64,000 bases of DNA from an uncultured Acetobacteraceae bacterium. Its GTDB lineage: Bacteria > Pseudomonadota > Alphaproteobacteria > Acetobacterales > Acetobacteraceae. The stretch spans positions 1-64,000 of the forward strand of contig CALTUD010000005.1 in the NCBI GenBank assembly GCA_943912335.1. Direction: 5' to 3'. The notes under the pieces are model-generated. The model did no database searches and was not told the origin of the DNA. It saw nothing but the letters and a program-made list of their open reading frames with translations. The position numbers were made by a program, and so were the translations under genes. This document shows, one piece after another, positions 8,562 through 15,834 of this stretch. Position 1 is the first letter of the stretch. Each line of letters starts with the position of its first letter.

Positions 8562-9035
8562 ATGACCCGCAGCGTTTTCACCATCGGCGTGATCTCCGAC
8601 ACGCACGGCCTGCTCCGTCCCGCCGCTCTCGACGCCCTACGCGGCAGCGACGCGATCATCCATGCCGGCGATATCGGCCGCCCGGACATTCTTGACGCCC
8701 TGGCCGCCCTGGCGCCGCTCACCGTCGTGCGCGGCAATGTCGACCGGCAGCCCTGGTGCGCGCCGATCCCGGACACAGCGACGCTCACCCGGGACGGCAC
8801 GCGGATCCTCGTCGTCCACGACCTCGCTACCCTGCCGTTCGATCCCGCCACGGCAGGCTACGACGCCATCGTGTCCGGCCATTCGCACAAACCCGGACTC
8901 GTGCGCCGCGACGGCGTGCTGTTCCTCAATCCCGGCAGCGCAGGCCCGCGCCGCTTCACCCTGCCGATCTCCGTCGCCCGGATCCGGATCGACGAGAGCG
9001 GGATTTCCGCCGACCTGCTCACTTTGGACCCCTGA
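8562..9035 (+). CDS. YfcE-like metallophosphoesterase
   Basis: 157 residues from ATG 8562 (a TTG 12 bp upstream is an alternative). All five calcineurin-like metal motifs appear in order: ISDTHG (Asp13, His15), HAGDIG, VRGNVD, VVHD and SGHSHKP. The NPGS sequence after the last motif is typical of the MJ0936/YfcE subgroup. These cytosolic manganese-dependent enzymes hydrolyse phosphodiesters in vitro; the physiological substrate is mostly unknown. The next gene begins 55 bp downstream on the same strand. Confidence 0.85.
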   Translation: MTRSVFTIGVISDTHGLLRPAALDALRGSDAIIHAGDIGRPDILDALAALAPLTVVRGNVDRQPWCAPIPDTATLTRDGTRILVVHDLATLPFDPATAGYDAIVSGHSHKPGLVRRDGVLFLNPGSAGPRRFTLPISVARIRIDESGISADLLTLDP

Positions 9036-9090
9036 CCGACTCCTTGCGGCGATTGCTCAGCCCACCCTCCGCCCTGTAATTCCCCCCGCC

Positions 9091-10596
9091 ATGACCGTTT
9101 CGATCGAGATCGGCGCCCGCGCCGAAGCCGGAGGCCTGTCCGGAAACCAGCCGGCGCTGCTCGATCTCGAGGAGCTGCTGTCCACGCGCCTGCTCGTCCA
9201 GGGTAATTCCGGCTCCGGCAAGTCGCATCTACTGCGACGCCTGATGGAACAAAGCGCCCCCTGGGTGCAGCAGGCGGTGATCGATCCGGAAGGCGATTTC
9301 GTCGGCTTCGGTGACCGGTTCGGCCATCTGGTGATCGACGCCGCCGACCATACGGAGGCCGAACTCGTCGCCGCCGGCGAGCGCATGCGGGCGCACCGCA
9401 TCTCCGTCGTGCTCAACCTCGAAGGCCTCGACGCCGAACACCAGATGCGCCGCACCGCCAGCTTCCTGGGCGGCATGTTCGAAGCGCCGCGCGAGCATTG
9501 GTATCCGGTGCTGGTGGTGGTGGACGAGGCCCAGCTCTTCGCCCCCGCGGCCTCGTCCGAGGTGCCGGAGGAAGCCCGGCGCACCTCGCTCGCCGCCATG
9601 ACCAACCTGATGTGCCGCGGCCGCAAGCGCGGTCTCGCCGGGGTGGTGGCGACGCAGCGCCTCGCCAAGCTGGCCAAGAACGTCGCCGCCGAAGCGACCA
9701 ATTTCCTGATGGGCCGCACCTTTCTCGATATCGACATGGCCCGCGCCGCCGATCTGCTCGGCATGGAGCGGCGCCAGGCGGAAGCGTTCCGCGATCTCGC
9801 GCGCGGCCAGTTCATCGCCCTCGGCCCCGCTCTGTCGCGCAGGCCGCTGCCGGTCCGGATCGGCGCGGTGGAGACCGCCAGCCGCTCCGCCGGCCCGTCT
9901 CTGCTCCCGCTCCCGGTCGCCGCTCCCGAGGCGATGCGCGAATTGGTGCTGACGCCGCTTCCGGACGCGCCGGCACGCACGCGCCGCGCCCCGGCCCCGC
10001 CGCCGCCCGATCTGCTCGCCCAGCTCGCCGCGCATGGCGACCGCAAGCGCGAGGCCGCACGCGCCGAGGACGCCGAAACCGTGCCCGCCCAGCGCACGCT
10101 GGAGGACGCCGCCGACCACACGCGCAAGGTCCGCGCCGTGCTCGCCGCCATCCTGAGCGATCCCGATGCCGCCTTCCGCCCCGTGGGCGTGCTGTATCAG
10201 GACTTCCTGGTGCGCTGCCGGATCGAGGGCATGGGCCGCGAGGCGCTCGACATGCCGCGCTTCCGCCGTGCCCTCGCCACGGCCCGCTCAGGCATCGCCC
10301 CCGAAGCGGCGGAGAAGGCCGACTGGCGCGAAGCCGAACGTCTCGCCTCCACCCTGCCGGAAGACGTGCAGCCGGTGTTCCTGCTGGTCGCGCGCGCCGC
10401 GATCGAGCGCGCGCCCTGTCCCGACGACGCCGACATCGCCCGCGCCTTCGGCACCCATTCCGCAGGTCGCGCCCGCCGCCAGCTTGCCTATCTGGAAGAA
10501 CAGAACGTGCTGGTGCTGCGCGAGGACGGCGCCGGACGACGCTCCGCCGCCATCATCGGCCCGGGCTGGGAAACCCTGCCGGCTCCGGCGAACTGA
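9091..10596 (+). CDS. HerA/DUF87-like ATP-binding protein
   Basis: 501 residues from ATG 9091; the frame is open far upstream but that stretch is the shadow of the phosphoesterase gene. The Walker A motif VQGNSGSGKSH puts the lysine at residue 44. Walker B is VLVVVDEAQLF near residue 142. A sensor region GVVATQRLAKLAKN follows, which resembles HerA/FtsK-type pumps that act on double-stranded DNA. The linker around residues 290-330 is Pro/Ala-rich. The C-terminal 150 residues form a different, helical domain with a winged-helix-like end. HerA proteins usually pair with NurA nuclease; no nurA-like gene is next to it. The role is therefore open. Confidence 0.75.
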   Translation: MTVSIEIGARAEAGGLSGNQPALLDLEELLSTRLLVQGNSGSGKSHLLRRLMEQSAPWVQQAVIDPEGDFVGFGDRFGHLVIDAADHTEAELVAAGERMRAHRISVVLNLEGLDAEHQMRRTASFLGGMFEAPREHWYPVLVVVDEAQLFAPAASSEVPEEARRTSLAAMTNLMCRGRKRGLAGVVATQRLAKLAKNVAAEATNFLMGRTFLDIDMARAADLLGMERRQAEAFRDLARGQFIALGPALSRRPLPVRIGAVETASRSAGPSLLPLPVAAPEAMRELVLTPLPDAPARTRRAPAPPPPDLLAQLAAHGDRKREAARAEDAETVPAQRTLEDAADHTRKVRAVLAAILSDPDAAFRPVGVLYQDFLVRCRIEGMGREALDMPRFRRALATARSGIAPEAAEKADWREAERLASTLPEDVQPVFLLVARAAIERAPCPDDADIARAFGTHSAGRARRQLAYLEEQNVLVLREDGAGRRSAAIIGPGWETLPAPAN

Positions 10597-10698
10597 GCCG
10601 GAACGGACCCGCCTGCGGAACGCTCCGCCGCCCCCCGGTTTATTGCCAATCGGATCGACAGAGGCTTTCCTGCCGCCGATCCGCTTCGGGAGTAGACC

Positions 10699-11301
10699 AT
10701 GATCCGCAGCCGCGCCGTTTCTCGAATCCTTCCGGCCAGTCTCATGCTGGCCGCCTGTGTCGGGAGCATGCCGGTTCCGGCGAAGGCCGCCACCAAGGGC
10801 GGCGTCACCCTGCCGGACACGATGCAGGTCGGAAACACGATGCTGGTGCTGAACGGGATCGGCGTCCGCTCCTTCACCATCCTGCATATCCGCGGCTATG
10901 TCGGCGCACTCTATCTGCCGCGCAAAAGCACCGACGTCGACACCATCCTGGACCAGCCCTACCCCAAGGTGCTCACGATCCACTACGTCCATTCCGGCAC
11001 GGAAGCGCAGCTCAACAAGCTCTACATGGAGTCGAGCCGCACCTACTGCGCCAAGCATGCCTGCACCGATGCCGACAAGATCGCGTTCCAGCAGATGCTG
11101 ACGGCGATCCGGCCGGTGAAGCCCGGCGATTATTCCACGTTCGTGCTCACCGACCACGGCGTGGACGTGTATCTCGACGGGCAGAAGCTGACCTCGGTGC
11201 CGGACGCCCATTTCGGACGCATCATCCTCGACTCCGATCTCGGCAGCACCGCCCCATCCGCCGAACTGCGCGATGGTCTGCTCGGCCTGCCGACAGACTG
11301 A
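10699..11301 (+). CDS. Chalcone isomerase-like exported protein
   Basis: 200 residues. A signal peptide of about 30 residues ends at a VPAKA-type site. The mature part starts GVTLPDTMQVG and has NGIGVRSFTILHIRGYVGALYL, a sequence characteristic of the bacterial chalcone-isomerase-like family, and VYLDGQKLTSVPDAHFGR near the end. Bacterial members have the fold but lack evidence for flavonoid isomerisation; several are periplasmic and bind fatty acids or stay uncharacterised. It is a single gene convergent with the SIMPL-domain gene; repeat element copy 1 lies between their stops. Confidence 0.75.
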   Translation: MIRSRAVSRILPASLMLAACVGSMPVPAKAATKGGVTLPDTMQVGNTMLVLNGIGVRSFTILHIRGYVGALYLPRKSTDVDTILDQPYPKVLTIHYVHSGTEAQLNKLYMESSRTYCAKHACTDADKIAFQQMLTAIRPVKPGDYSTFVLTDHGVDVYLDGQKLTSVPDAHFGRIILDSDLGSTAPSAELRDGLLGLPTD

Positions 11302-11320
11302 CCGCCGGCGCCGCCGGCCC

Positions 11321-11433
11321 TTCCTTTCCTGAAGAAAAAGAACCAAAGACTTCCATCCGTCCTAACCGCGCGTGCCGGATCGGCACATCGCCAAACGGAT
11401 AAAAGTTCTTTGGTTCTTTCTTCCAAGAAAGAA
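11321..11433 (+). repeat. Intergenic hairpin-ended repeat element, copy 1
   Basis: 113 bp. The right end is a perfect 9-bp hairpin TTCTTTCTT/AAGAAAGAA at 11414-11433; the left end, 11321-11342, is an imperfect hairpin ending in AAGAAAAAGAA. Inside, AAGAACCAAAG near the left end pairs with CTTTGGTTCTT near the right end, and ATCCGT pairs with ACGGAT. It lies between two convergent genes and probably ends both transcripts. Its centre is the most diverged of the four copies. Confidence 0.85.
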
Positions 11434-11471
11434 CGTTTTCCTTTCTTTCCTGCACCGAAGAACAGGCGGCC

Positions 11472-12173
11472 TTACGGCGTCAGGACGATATCGCCCTGCG
11501 CGTCCTGGCTGATATCGGCATCGGTGCGGCTCGCCTGCGGCGCCACCGGACCCGCCGCCATCATCCGCATCATCGGCATCGGGCGGGGACGGCCCGGCTC
11601 GGGCAGGTTCACCGAGCGGATGCTCTGCACCTTCAGCCCGAGCGCCTTGGCGGCGGCTTCCGCGCGCTGGCGCAGCATCTTCAACGCGGCATCGGTGGCC
11701 CGCGCTTCTGCCTCCTGCTGGTGCGCCGGAGACAGCACCCATTGCAGCGACTCCACCGTCAGGCCCGCCGCCTGGAGCTTCGCGACCAGTCCCAGAAGCG
11801 CCTCGGAGTCGCTGGATTCGAGATGCAGGGTCTGGCGTGCCGTCCAGATCGTGCGGGTCTTCGCGTCCGGGGCGGTCTGGTCCACCCCGTAGCCGGCCAC
11901 GCGCCAGTCGACGCCCTTCACCGCCGACGCCGCACCGGTCGCGCTCTTCATGCGCGTGTCGAGCTGGCGCTGCGCCGCCGCCGGATCGGGTGCGGAGACG
12001 GAACCGTCCAGATCCACCGCCAGCAGATCCGGCGTTTCGTGCACGGTGCCGACCACGCCCAGATGCAGGAGGGTGCTGCCGCTGCCGGCCGGCGCGTCGG
12101 GCGTGTCGGCAGCGCCGGCGGCACTGGTTCCCAGACCGAACAGGACGAGGGCGGGCAGAACGATCTGTTTCAT
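11472..12173 (-). CDS. SIMPL-domain (DUF541) exported protein
   Basis: 233 residues from ATG 12173. A signal peptide MKQIVLPALVLFGLG...AAGAA is followed by the SIMPL domain: LLHLGVVGTVHETPDLLAVD, two AAQRQLDTRM and WTARQTLHL blocks, and the helix KMLRQRAEAAAKALG. SIMPL proteins are periplasmic and of unclear biochemistry; some protect against oxidative or envelope stress. The ATG overlaps the stop of the upstream gene by 4 bp, so it is the last gene of the two-component operon. An upstream extension of the frame lacks protein-like features. Confidence 0.8.
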   Translation of the reverse strand: MKQIVLPALVLFGLGTSAAGAADTPDAPAGSGSTLLHLGVVGTVHETPDLLAVDLDGSVSAPDPAAAQRQLDTRMKSATGAASAVKGVDWRVAGYGVDQTAPDAKTRTIWTARQTLHLESSDSEALLGLVAKLQAAGLTVESLQWVLSPAHQQEAEARATDAALKMLRQRAEAAAKALGLKVQSIRSVNLPEPGRPRPMPMMRMMAAGPVAPQASRTDADISQDAQGDIVLTP

Positions 12174-12511
12174 GGCGGGCTGGTTCCGTTCGTGTCGGTG
12201 TTGGGCGCGTTCTCCGGGCCCCGGAGAGCGAGCAACGCACGCCGCAAACGATTGATCCCGCTCCGCACCTGACCGTTGGCGCACATCTGCTGCCCCTGCT
12301 CGCGCAGATTGGCCACCGGCTGCGGCAGCGGGTCGGCATGCTCGTCCAGCTGGTGCGACAGCGTTTCGCAATACGCGTCCGTGTCGCTGGTGACCACCAT
12401 CGGCGCCTGTGCCGCCGGCTGGGTCGCCACTTGGGCCGGCGCATCAGGCTGGGCCATCGCCCCCGAGGCGGGAGACAGAAGAACGGTGCACAGAAGGGCG
12501 GTGCGGATCAT
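12170..12511 (-). CDS. Small exported hypothetical protein in two-component operon
   Basis: 113 residues with a clear signal peptide (MIRTALLCTVLLSPASGAMA, cut before QPD). The mature protein has a Pro/Ala/Gln-rich linker, then a conserved-looking helical part with two cysteines: TDTDAYCETL-like and GQQMCANGQVRSG. The Cys spacing suggests one disulfide. Both ends overlap their neighbours by 4 bp (sensor kinase upstream, SIMPL gene downstream), so it is translated in step with them. Similar short proteins sit next to sensor kinases in acetic acid bacteria, but no name can be given. Confidence 0.65.
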   Translation of the reverse strand: MIRTALLCTVLLSPASGAMAQPDAPAQVATQPAAQAPMVVTSDTDAYCETLSHQLDEHADPLPQPVANLREQGQQMCANGQVRSGINRLRRALLALRGPENAPNTDTNGTSPP

Positions 12512-14085
12512 GGCTCGGACTTTAGCGCCGTGTTGTTTTCGTCGGGATGAGGAGCAGGTGACGGCGCTTCCATCTGTTCGCCGACCTGCGCCGTCGGCAC
12601 GTCACGACGGCGCGCCGCAGGCGCTTCGCCCCCGCGCACCGCAGAAGCGGGCAAAGGCGGCCGCTGCTCCTGCAACAACAGCGTCGCCACCAGACCGGGC
12701 GCTCCGTCCGCACGCTTTTCCAGCAGGAACTGGCCGCCATGGAGCTGCGCCACGGCCTGCACCAGGGACAGGCCCAACCCGGAACCCGGCGTGCTGCGCG
12801 CGCTTTCCGCCCGGAAGAACCGCTCGGATGCCCGAGACAACTCGGACGGCGCCATGCCGATGCCGCCATCGCCCACGGAGATCCGCACCCAGGGGCCGTC
12901 GCGCACCGCACCCAGGAACACGACGCCGCCCGGATGGGAGAACTTGATCGCGTTGTCGAGCAGATTGGCCACCGCCTGCTGGATCAGCGGCCGATCGCCG
13001 AAGACGGGGATCGGTCCGGATGGCGCCAGCTCGAGCGTCAGCCCGCGCTCTTCCGCCACGGCGCCGTAGAGCTCCGCCAGATCGTCCAGAAGCGCCGACA
13101 ATTCCAGCTCGGCGAAGGCCGAACGACGGGCCCCGGCCTCGATCTCGGCGATCCGCAGAAGCGCCTCGAACACCGCCGTCACACCGTCCAGATCGGCCAC
13201 GGCGCGCTCGATCGCAGCCTGCATCTCCTCGGTCGAGCTGGCATGCAGGGCCGCATCCTCCAGGCGGGTGCGGGCGCGGGTGATCGGCGTGCGCAGGTCG
13301 TGGGCGATGGCGTTCGACACCTGGCGCACGCCGTCCATCAGGCGCGCGATCCGGTCCAGCATGTGGTTGATCGTCTCCGCCACGCGGTCGAACTCGTCGC
13401 CGCTGCCGGACAACGGCACGCGCTGCGTCAGGTCGCCGGACGCGATCGCCCGGGTGGTCTGCGCCACGTTGCGCACCATGCGACGGAACAAGGATCGCAC
13501 CACGAAGGCGCCGGACAGGCCGAGCCCGCCCACCATCAGCATCGCCCAAAGCAGCGTGTCGGTCAGAAGCCGCTTCAGGATCACACGGGCATGCACGTCC
13601 CGCCCCACGAGCAGCTTGTAGCCGCCGGGCAGGGCGAACGCCTCCACCTCCGCCAGGCTGCGCAAGCCGTCCCGGGAGATGCGGAGCTGATAGGTCACGT
13701 CGGAACGGGTGACGCCGTCCGGCCACGCGGCGAGATTGCCCGCCACGGTGGCACCGCCCGGCGCCACCATCAGATACAGGGCGTCGTCGTCCACGTTGCT
13801 GGCCACGCGCTGGCGGATGCTGTCGGCCAGAGCCGGCAGCCCGCCCTCCATCCAGCGTTCGCTCAGGGCGCGCGCATCGGCCACGATCGCGGCGTCCACC
13901 TCGCGCTCCAGCAGCCCCACGGTGGCCCACCAGATGAACGACATGAACACGATCGCGCTGAGCATGAACAGCACGGCATAGACCAGCGCCAGACGCAGGC
14001 TGGCAGACCGGAACAGGTCGTTCCGCCTGGACCGCGCGCTTCGTTTCGCCGAGCTCCCGAACCCCTGGAGCGCGGGAAGCGCCAC
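12508..14085 (-). CDS. Sensor histidine kinase of OmpR-type two-component system
   Basis: 525 residues. TM1 at about 31-56, a periplasmic sensor domain of about 110 residues, TM2 at about 175-197, HAMP at 198-250, then the dimerisation domain with phospho-acceptor His262 in NAIAHDLRTPITR. The HATPase domain has the N-box VANLLDNAIKFSH and G-boxes VGDGGIGM and PGSGLGLSLV. The last 60 residues are a disordered Pro/Arg tail. The response regulator gene ends 1 bp upstream and the kinase stop overlaps the next gene by 4 bp, giving a four-gene operon. The signal sensed is unknown; the exported partners point to the envelope. Confidence 0.9.
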   Translation of the reverse strand: MALPALQGFGSSAKRSARSRRNDLFRSASLRLALVYAVLFMLSAIVFMSFIWWATVGLLEREVDAAIVADARALSERWMEGGLPALADSIRQRVASNVDDDALYLMVAPGGATVAGNLAAWPDGVTRSDVTYQLRISRDGLRSLAEVEAFALPGGYKLLVGRDVHARVILKRLLTDTLLWAMLMVGGLGLSGAFVVRSLFRRMVRNVAQTTRAIASGDLTQRVPLSGSGDEFDRVAETINHMLDRIARLMDGVRQVSNAIAHDLRTPITRARTRLEDAALHASSTEEMQAAIERAVADLDGVTAVFEALLRIAEIEAGARRSAFAELELSALLDDLAELYGAVAEERGLTLELAPSGPIPVFGDRPLIQQAVANLLDNAIKFSHPGGVVFLGAVRDGPWVRISVGDGGIGMAPSELSRASERFFRAESARSTPGSGLGLSLVQAVAQLHGGQFLLEKRADGAPGLVATLLLQEQRPPLPASAVRGGEAPAARRRDVPTAQVGEQMEAPSPAPHPDENNTALKSEP

Positions 14086-14086
14086 G

Positions 14087-14767
14087 CTAGTCGTCTCGCA
14101 GCATGTAGCCGGCGTTGCGGATCGTGTGGATCAGCGCGGCGGGAAACGGCTTGTCGATCTTCTGGCGCAGGCGCGACACATGCACGTCGATCACGTTGGT
14201 CTGCGGGTCGAAATGATAATCCCACACCCCTTCCAGCAGCATGGTGCGCGTCACCACCTGGCCGGCATGGCGCATCAGATATTCCAGAAGCCTGAATTCG
14301 CGGGGCTGGAGGTCGATCTTCTGCCCGCCGCGCTTCACCTGACGCGACAGGAGGTCCATCTCCAAATCCGACACCACCAGACGGGTCGCAGGCCCGGTCT
14401 CGCCCTTGCCCCGGCGCCCCAGCGCCTCCACACGGGCCAGAAGCTCCGAGAACGCGAACGGCTTGGTCAGATAATCGTCGCCGCCCGCCTTCAACCCCGC
14501 CACGCGGTCATCCACCTGGCTCAGCGCGCTCAGCACCAGAACGGGTGTGCGGTTGTTCTGGGCCCGGATCGTTTCCAGCAGATGCAGACCGTCGATGCCG
14601 CCGGGCAGCATCCGGTCGAGAATGATCGTGTCGAAACTCTCGCTCACGGCCAGAAACAGACCGTCCTTGCCGTTGTCGGCCTGGTCCACGACATGGCCGG
14701 CCTCTTTCAACCCTTTGGCGACGAAGCCGCGAACGGTCTGGTCGTCCTCGACCAGCAGGATACGCAT
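14087..14767 (-). CDS. OmpR/PhoB-family response regulator
   Basis: 226 residues from ATG 14767; 27 upstream in-frame codons are not conserved in character. Receiver domain: acidic pair Asp8/Asp9, phosphorylated Asp51 in IILDRMLP, Lys in YLTKPF near residue 101. The C-terminal winged helix runs from LQPREFRLLEYLM to VHVSRLRQKIDKPF and ends GYMLRDD, as in the OmpR/PhoB group. It should control transcription in response to the adjacent kinase. Divergent from the hydrolase gene at 14847, so the 79 bp between them may hold its operator. Confidence 0.9.
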   Translation of the reverse strand: MRILLVEDDQTVRGFVAKGLKEAGHVVDQADNGKDGLFLAVSESFDTIILDRMLPGGIDGLHLLETIRAQNNRTPVLVLSALSQVDDRVAGLKAGGDDYLTKPFAFSELLARVEALGRRGKGETGPATRLVVSDLEMDLLSRQVKRGGQKIDLQPREFRLLEYLMRHAGQVVTRTMLLEGVWDYHFDPQTNVIDVHVSRLRQKIDKPFPAALIHTIRNAGYMLRDD

Positions 14768-14846
14768 GGGGGTGGATGTCTCCCTGAAACAGGATTGCAA
14801 ACCTGCGCCGGCCGGCGCGTCCTGTCCATGTGCGGAGGAATGAACC

Positions 14847-15749
14847 ATGGGTGAAGCCGCTGAAAGGTTTCCAGCCCGTTTCGTGGACGCGAACGGGCAG
14901 CGTTTCGAGCTGATCGAAGCGGGCGAGGGCGACAGGCTCGCCCTGCTGCTGCACGGTTTCCCCGAGAACGCGCTCAGCTGGCACCATCAGATCGGCCCCC
15001 TGGTCGAACAGGGCTTCCGGGTCTGGGCGGTGAACCAGCGCGGATACGGCCGCTCCTCCAGGCCGCCCGAGGTGGCCGACTACGCCCTGCCCAACCTCAT
15101 GGAAGACGTCGCGGCCCTGATCGACGCCTCCGGCGCGAAGCAGGTGGTGCTGATCGCCCATGACTGGGGCGCGGTGGTCGCCTGGTGCTTCGCAGCACTG
15201 CGCGTCCGCCCCCTCGAGCGCCTCGTGATCATGAACGTGCCGCATCCGCTCTGCTTCGCGCGGGCCGCCAGGCGCTGGAGACAGGCGCGCAAATCCTGGT
15301 ACATCGCCTTCTTCCAGATCCCGCGCCTGCCGGAATGGATGCTCGGCCGGCGCAACGGCGCCTCCGTGCGCGGCATGTTCCGCGGCGTCTCCGTCGACCC
15401 CTCGGTGATGCGCACGCTGCGCGCCCAGCTCGCCGACCGGCGCTCCGCCACCGCGATGCTGAACTGGTATCGCGCCGTCCGCCGCTTCGGCTTCGGCGAT
15501 CCGCACGCGCTCCGTCAGCCGATCGAGACGCCCACCCTGGTGATCTGGGGCGAGAACGACATTGCCCTCGACCTGATCTGCCTCGACGGCACCGACCGCT
15601 ACGTCACCGACCTCCGCATCGAACGCCTGCCCGGCATCTCGCACTGGGTGCAGCAACACGCGCCGGAACGGGTGAACGCGCTGCTGCGGTTGTTTCTCGG
15701 CGAGGCAGACGACAACCGGAAGGCGTCTCCATCCGGCTCAGAGATCTGA
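14847..15749 (+). CDS. Alpha/beta hydrolase, epoxide hydrolase/haloalkane dehalogenase-like
   Basis: 300 residues. LLLHGFPENALSWHHQ carries the HGFP oxyanion motif, and AHDWGAVVAW places an Asp nucleophile at residue 106 where esterases have Ser; this is the mark of the epoxide hydrolase and dehalogenase branch. The acid is in WGENDIAL and the catalytic His in GISHWVQQ near residue 275. The cap helices at 130-210 are basic and aromatic. Whether it opens epoxides or cleaves C-halogen bonds cannot be told without the cap tyrosines being aligned. Transcribed divergently from the response regulator. Confidence 0.8.
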   Translation: MGEAAERFPARFVDANGQRFELIEAGEGDRLALLLHGFPENALSWHHQIGPLVEQGFRVWAVNQRGYGRSSRPPEVADYALPNLMEDVAALIDASGAKQVVLIAHDWGAVVAWCFAALRVRPLERLVIMNVPHPLCFARAARRWRQARKSWYIAFFQIPRLPEWMLGRRNGASVRGMFRGVSVDPSVMRTLRAQLADRRSATAMLNWYRAVRRFGFGDPHALRQPIETPTLVIWGENDIALDLICLDGTDRYVTDLRIERLPGISHWVQQHAPERVNALLRLFLGEADDNRKASPSGSEI

Positions 15750-15834
15750 TCCCGGCTTTCGGGCGGCCGGGCGCTATCGTCCCTCGTCGCCGTGCCTGAC
15801 CCCGCCCTTCGGGGCCAGCGAGAAGACAGTTGTG

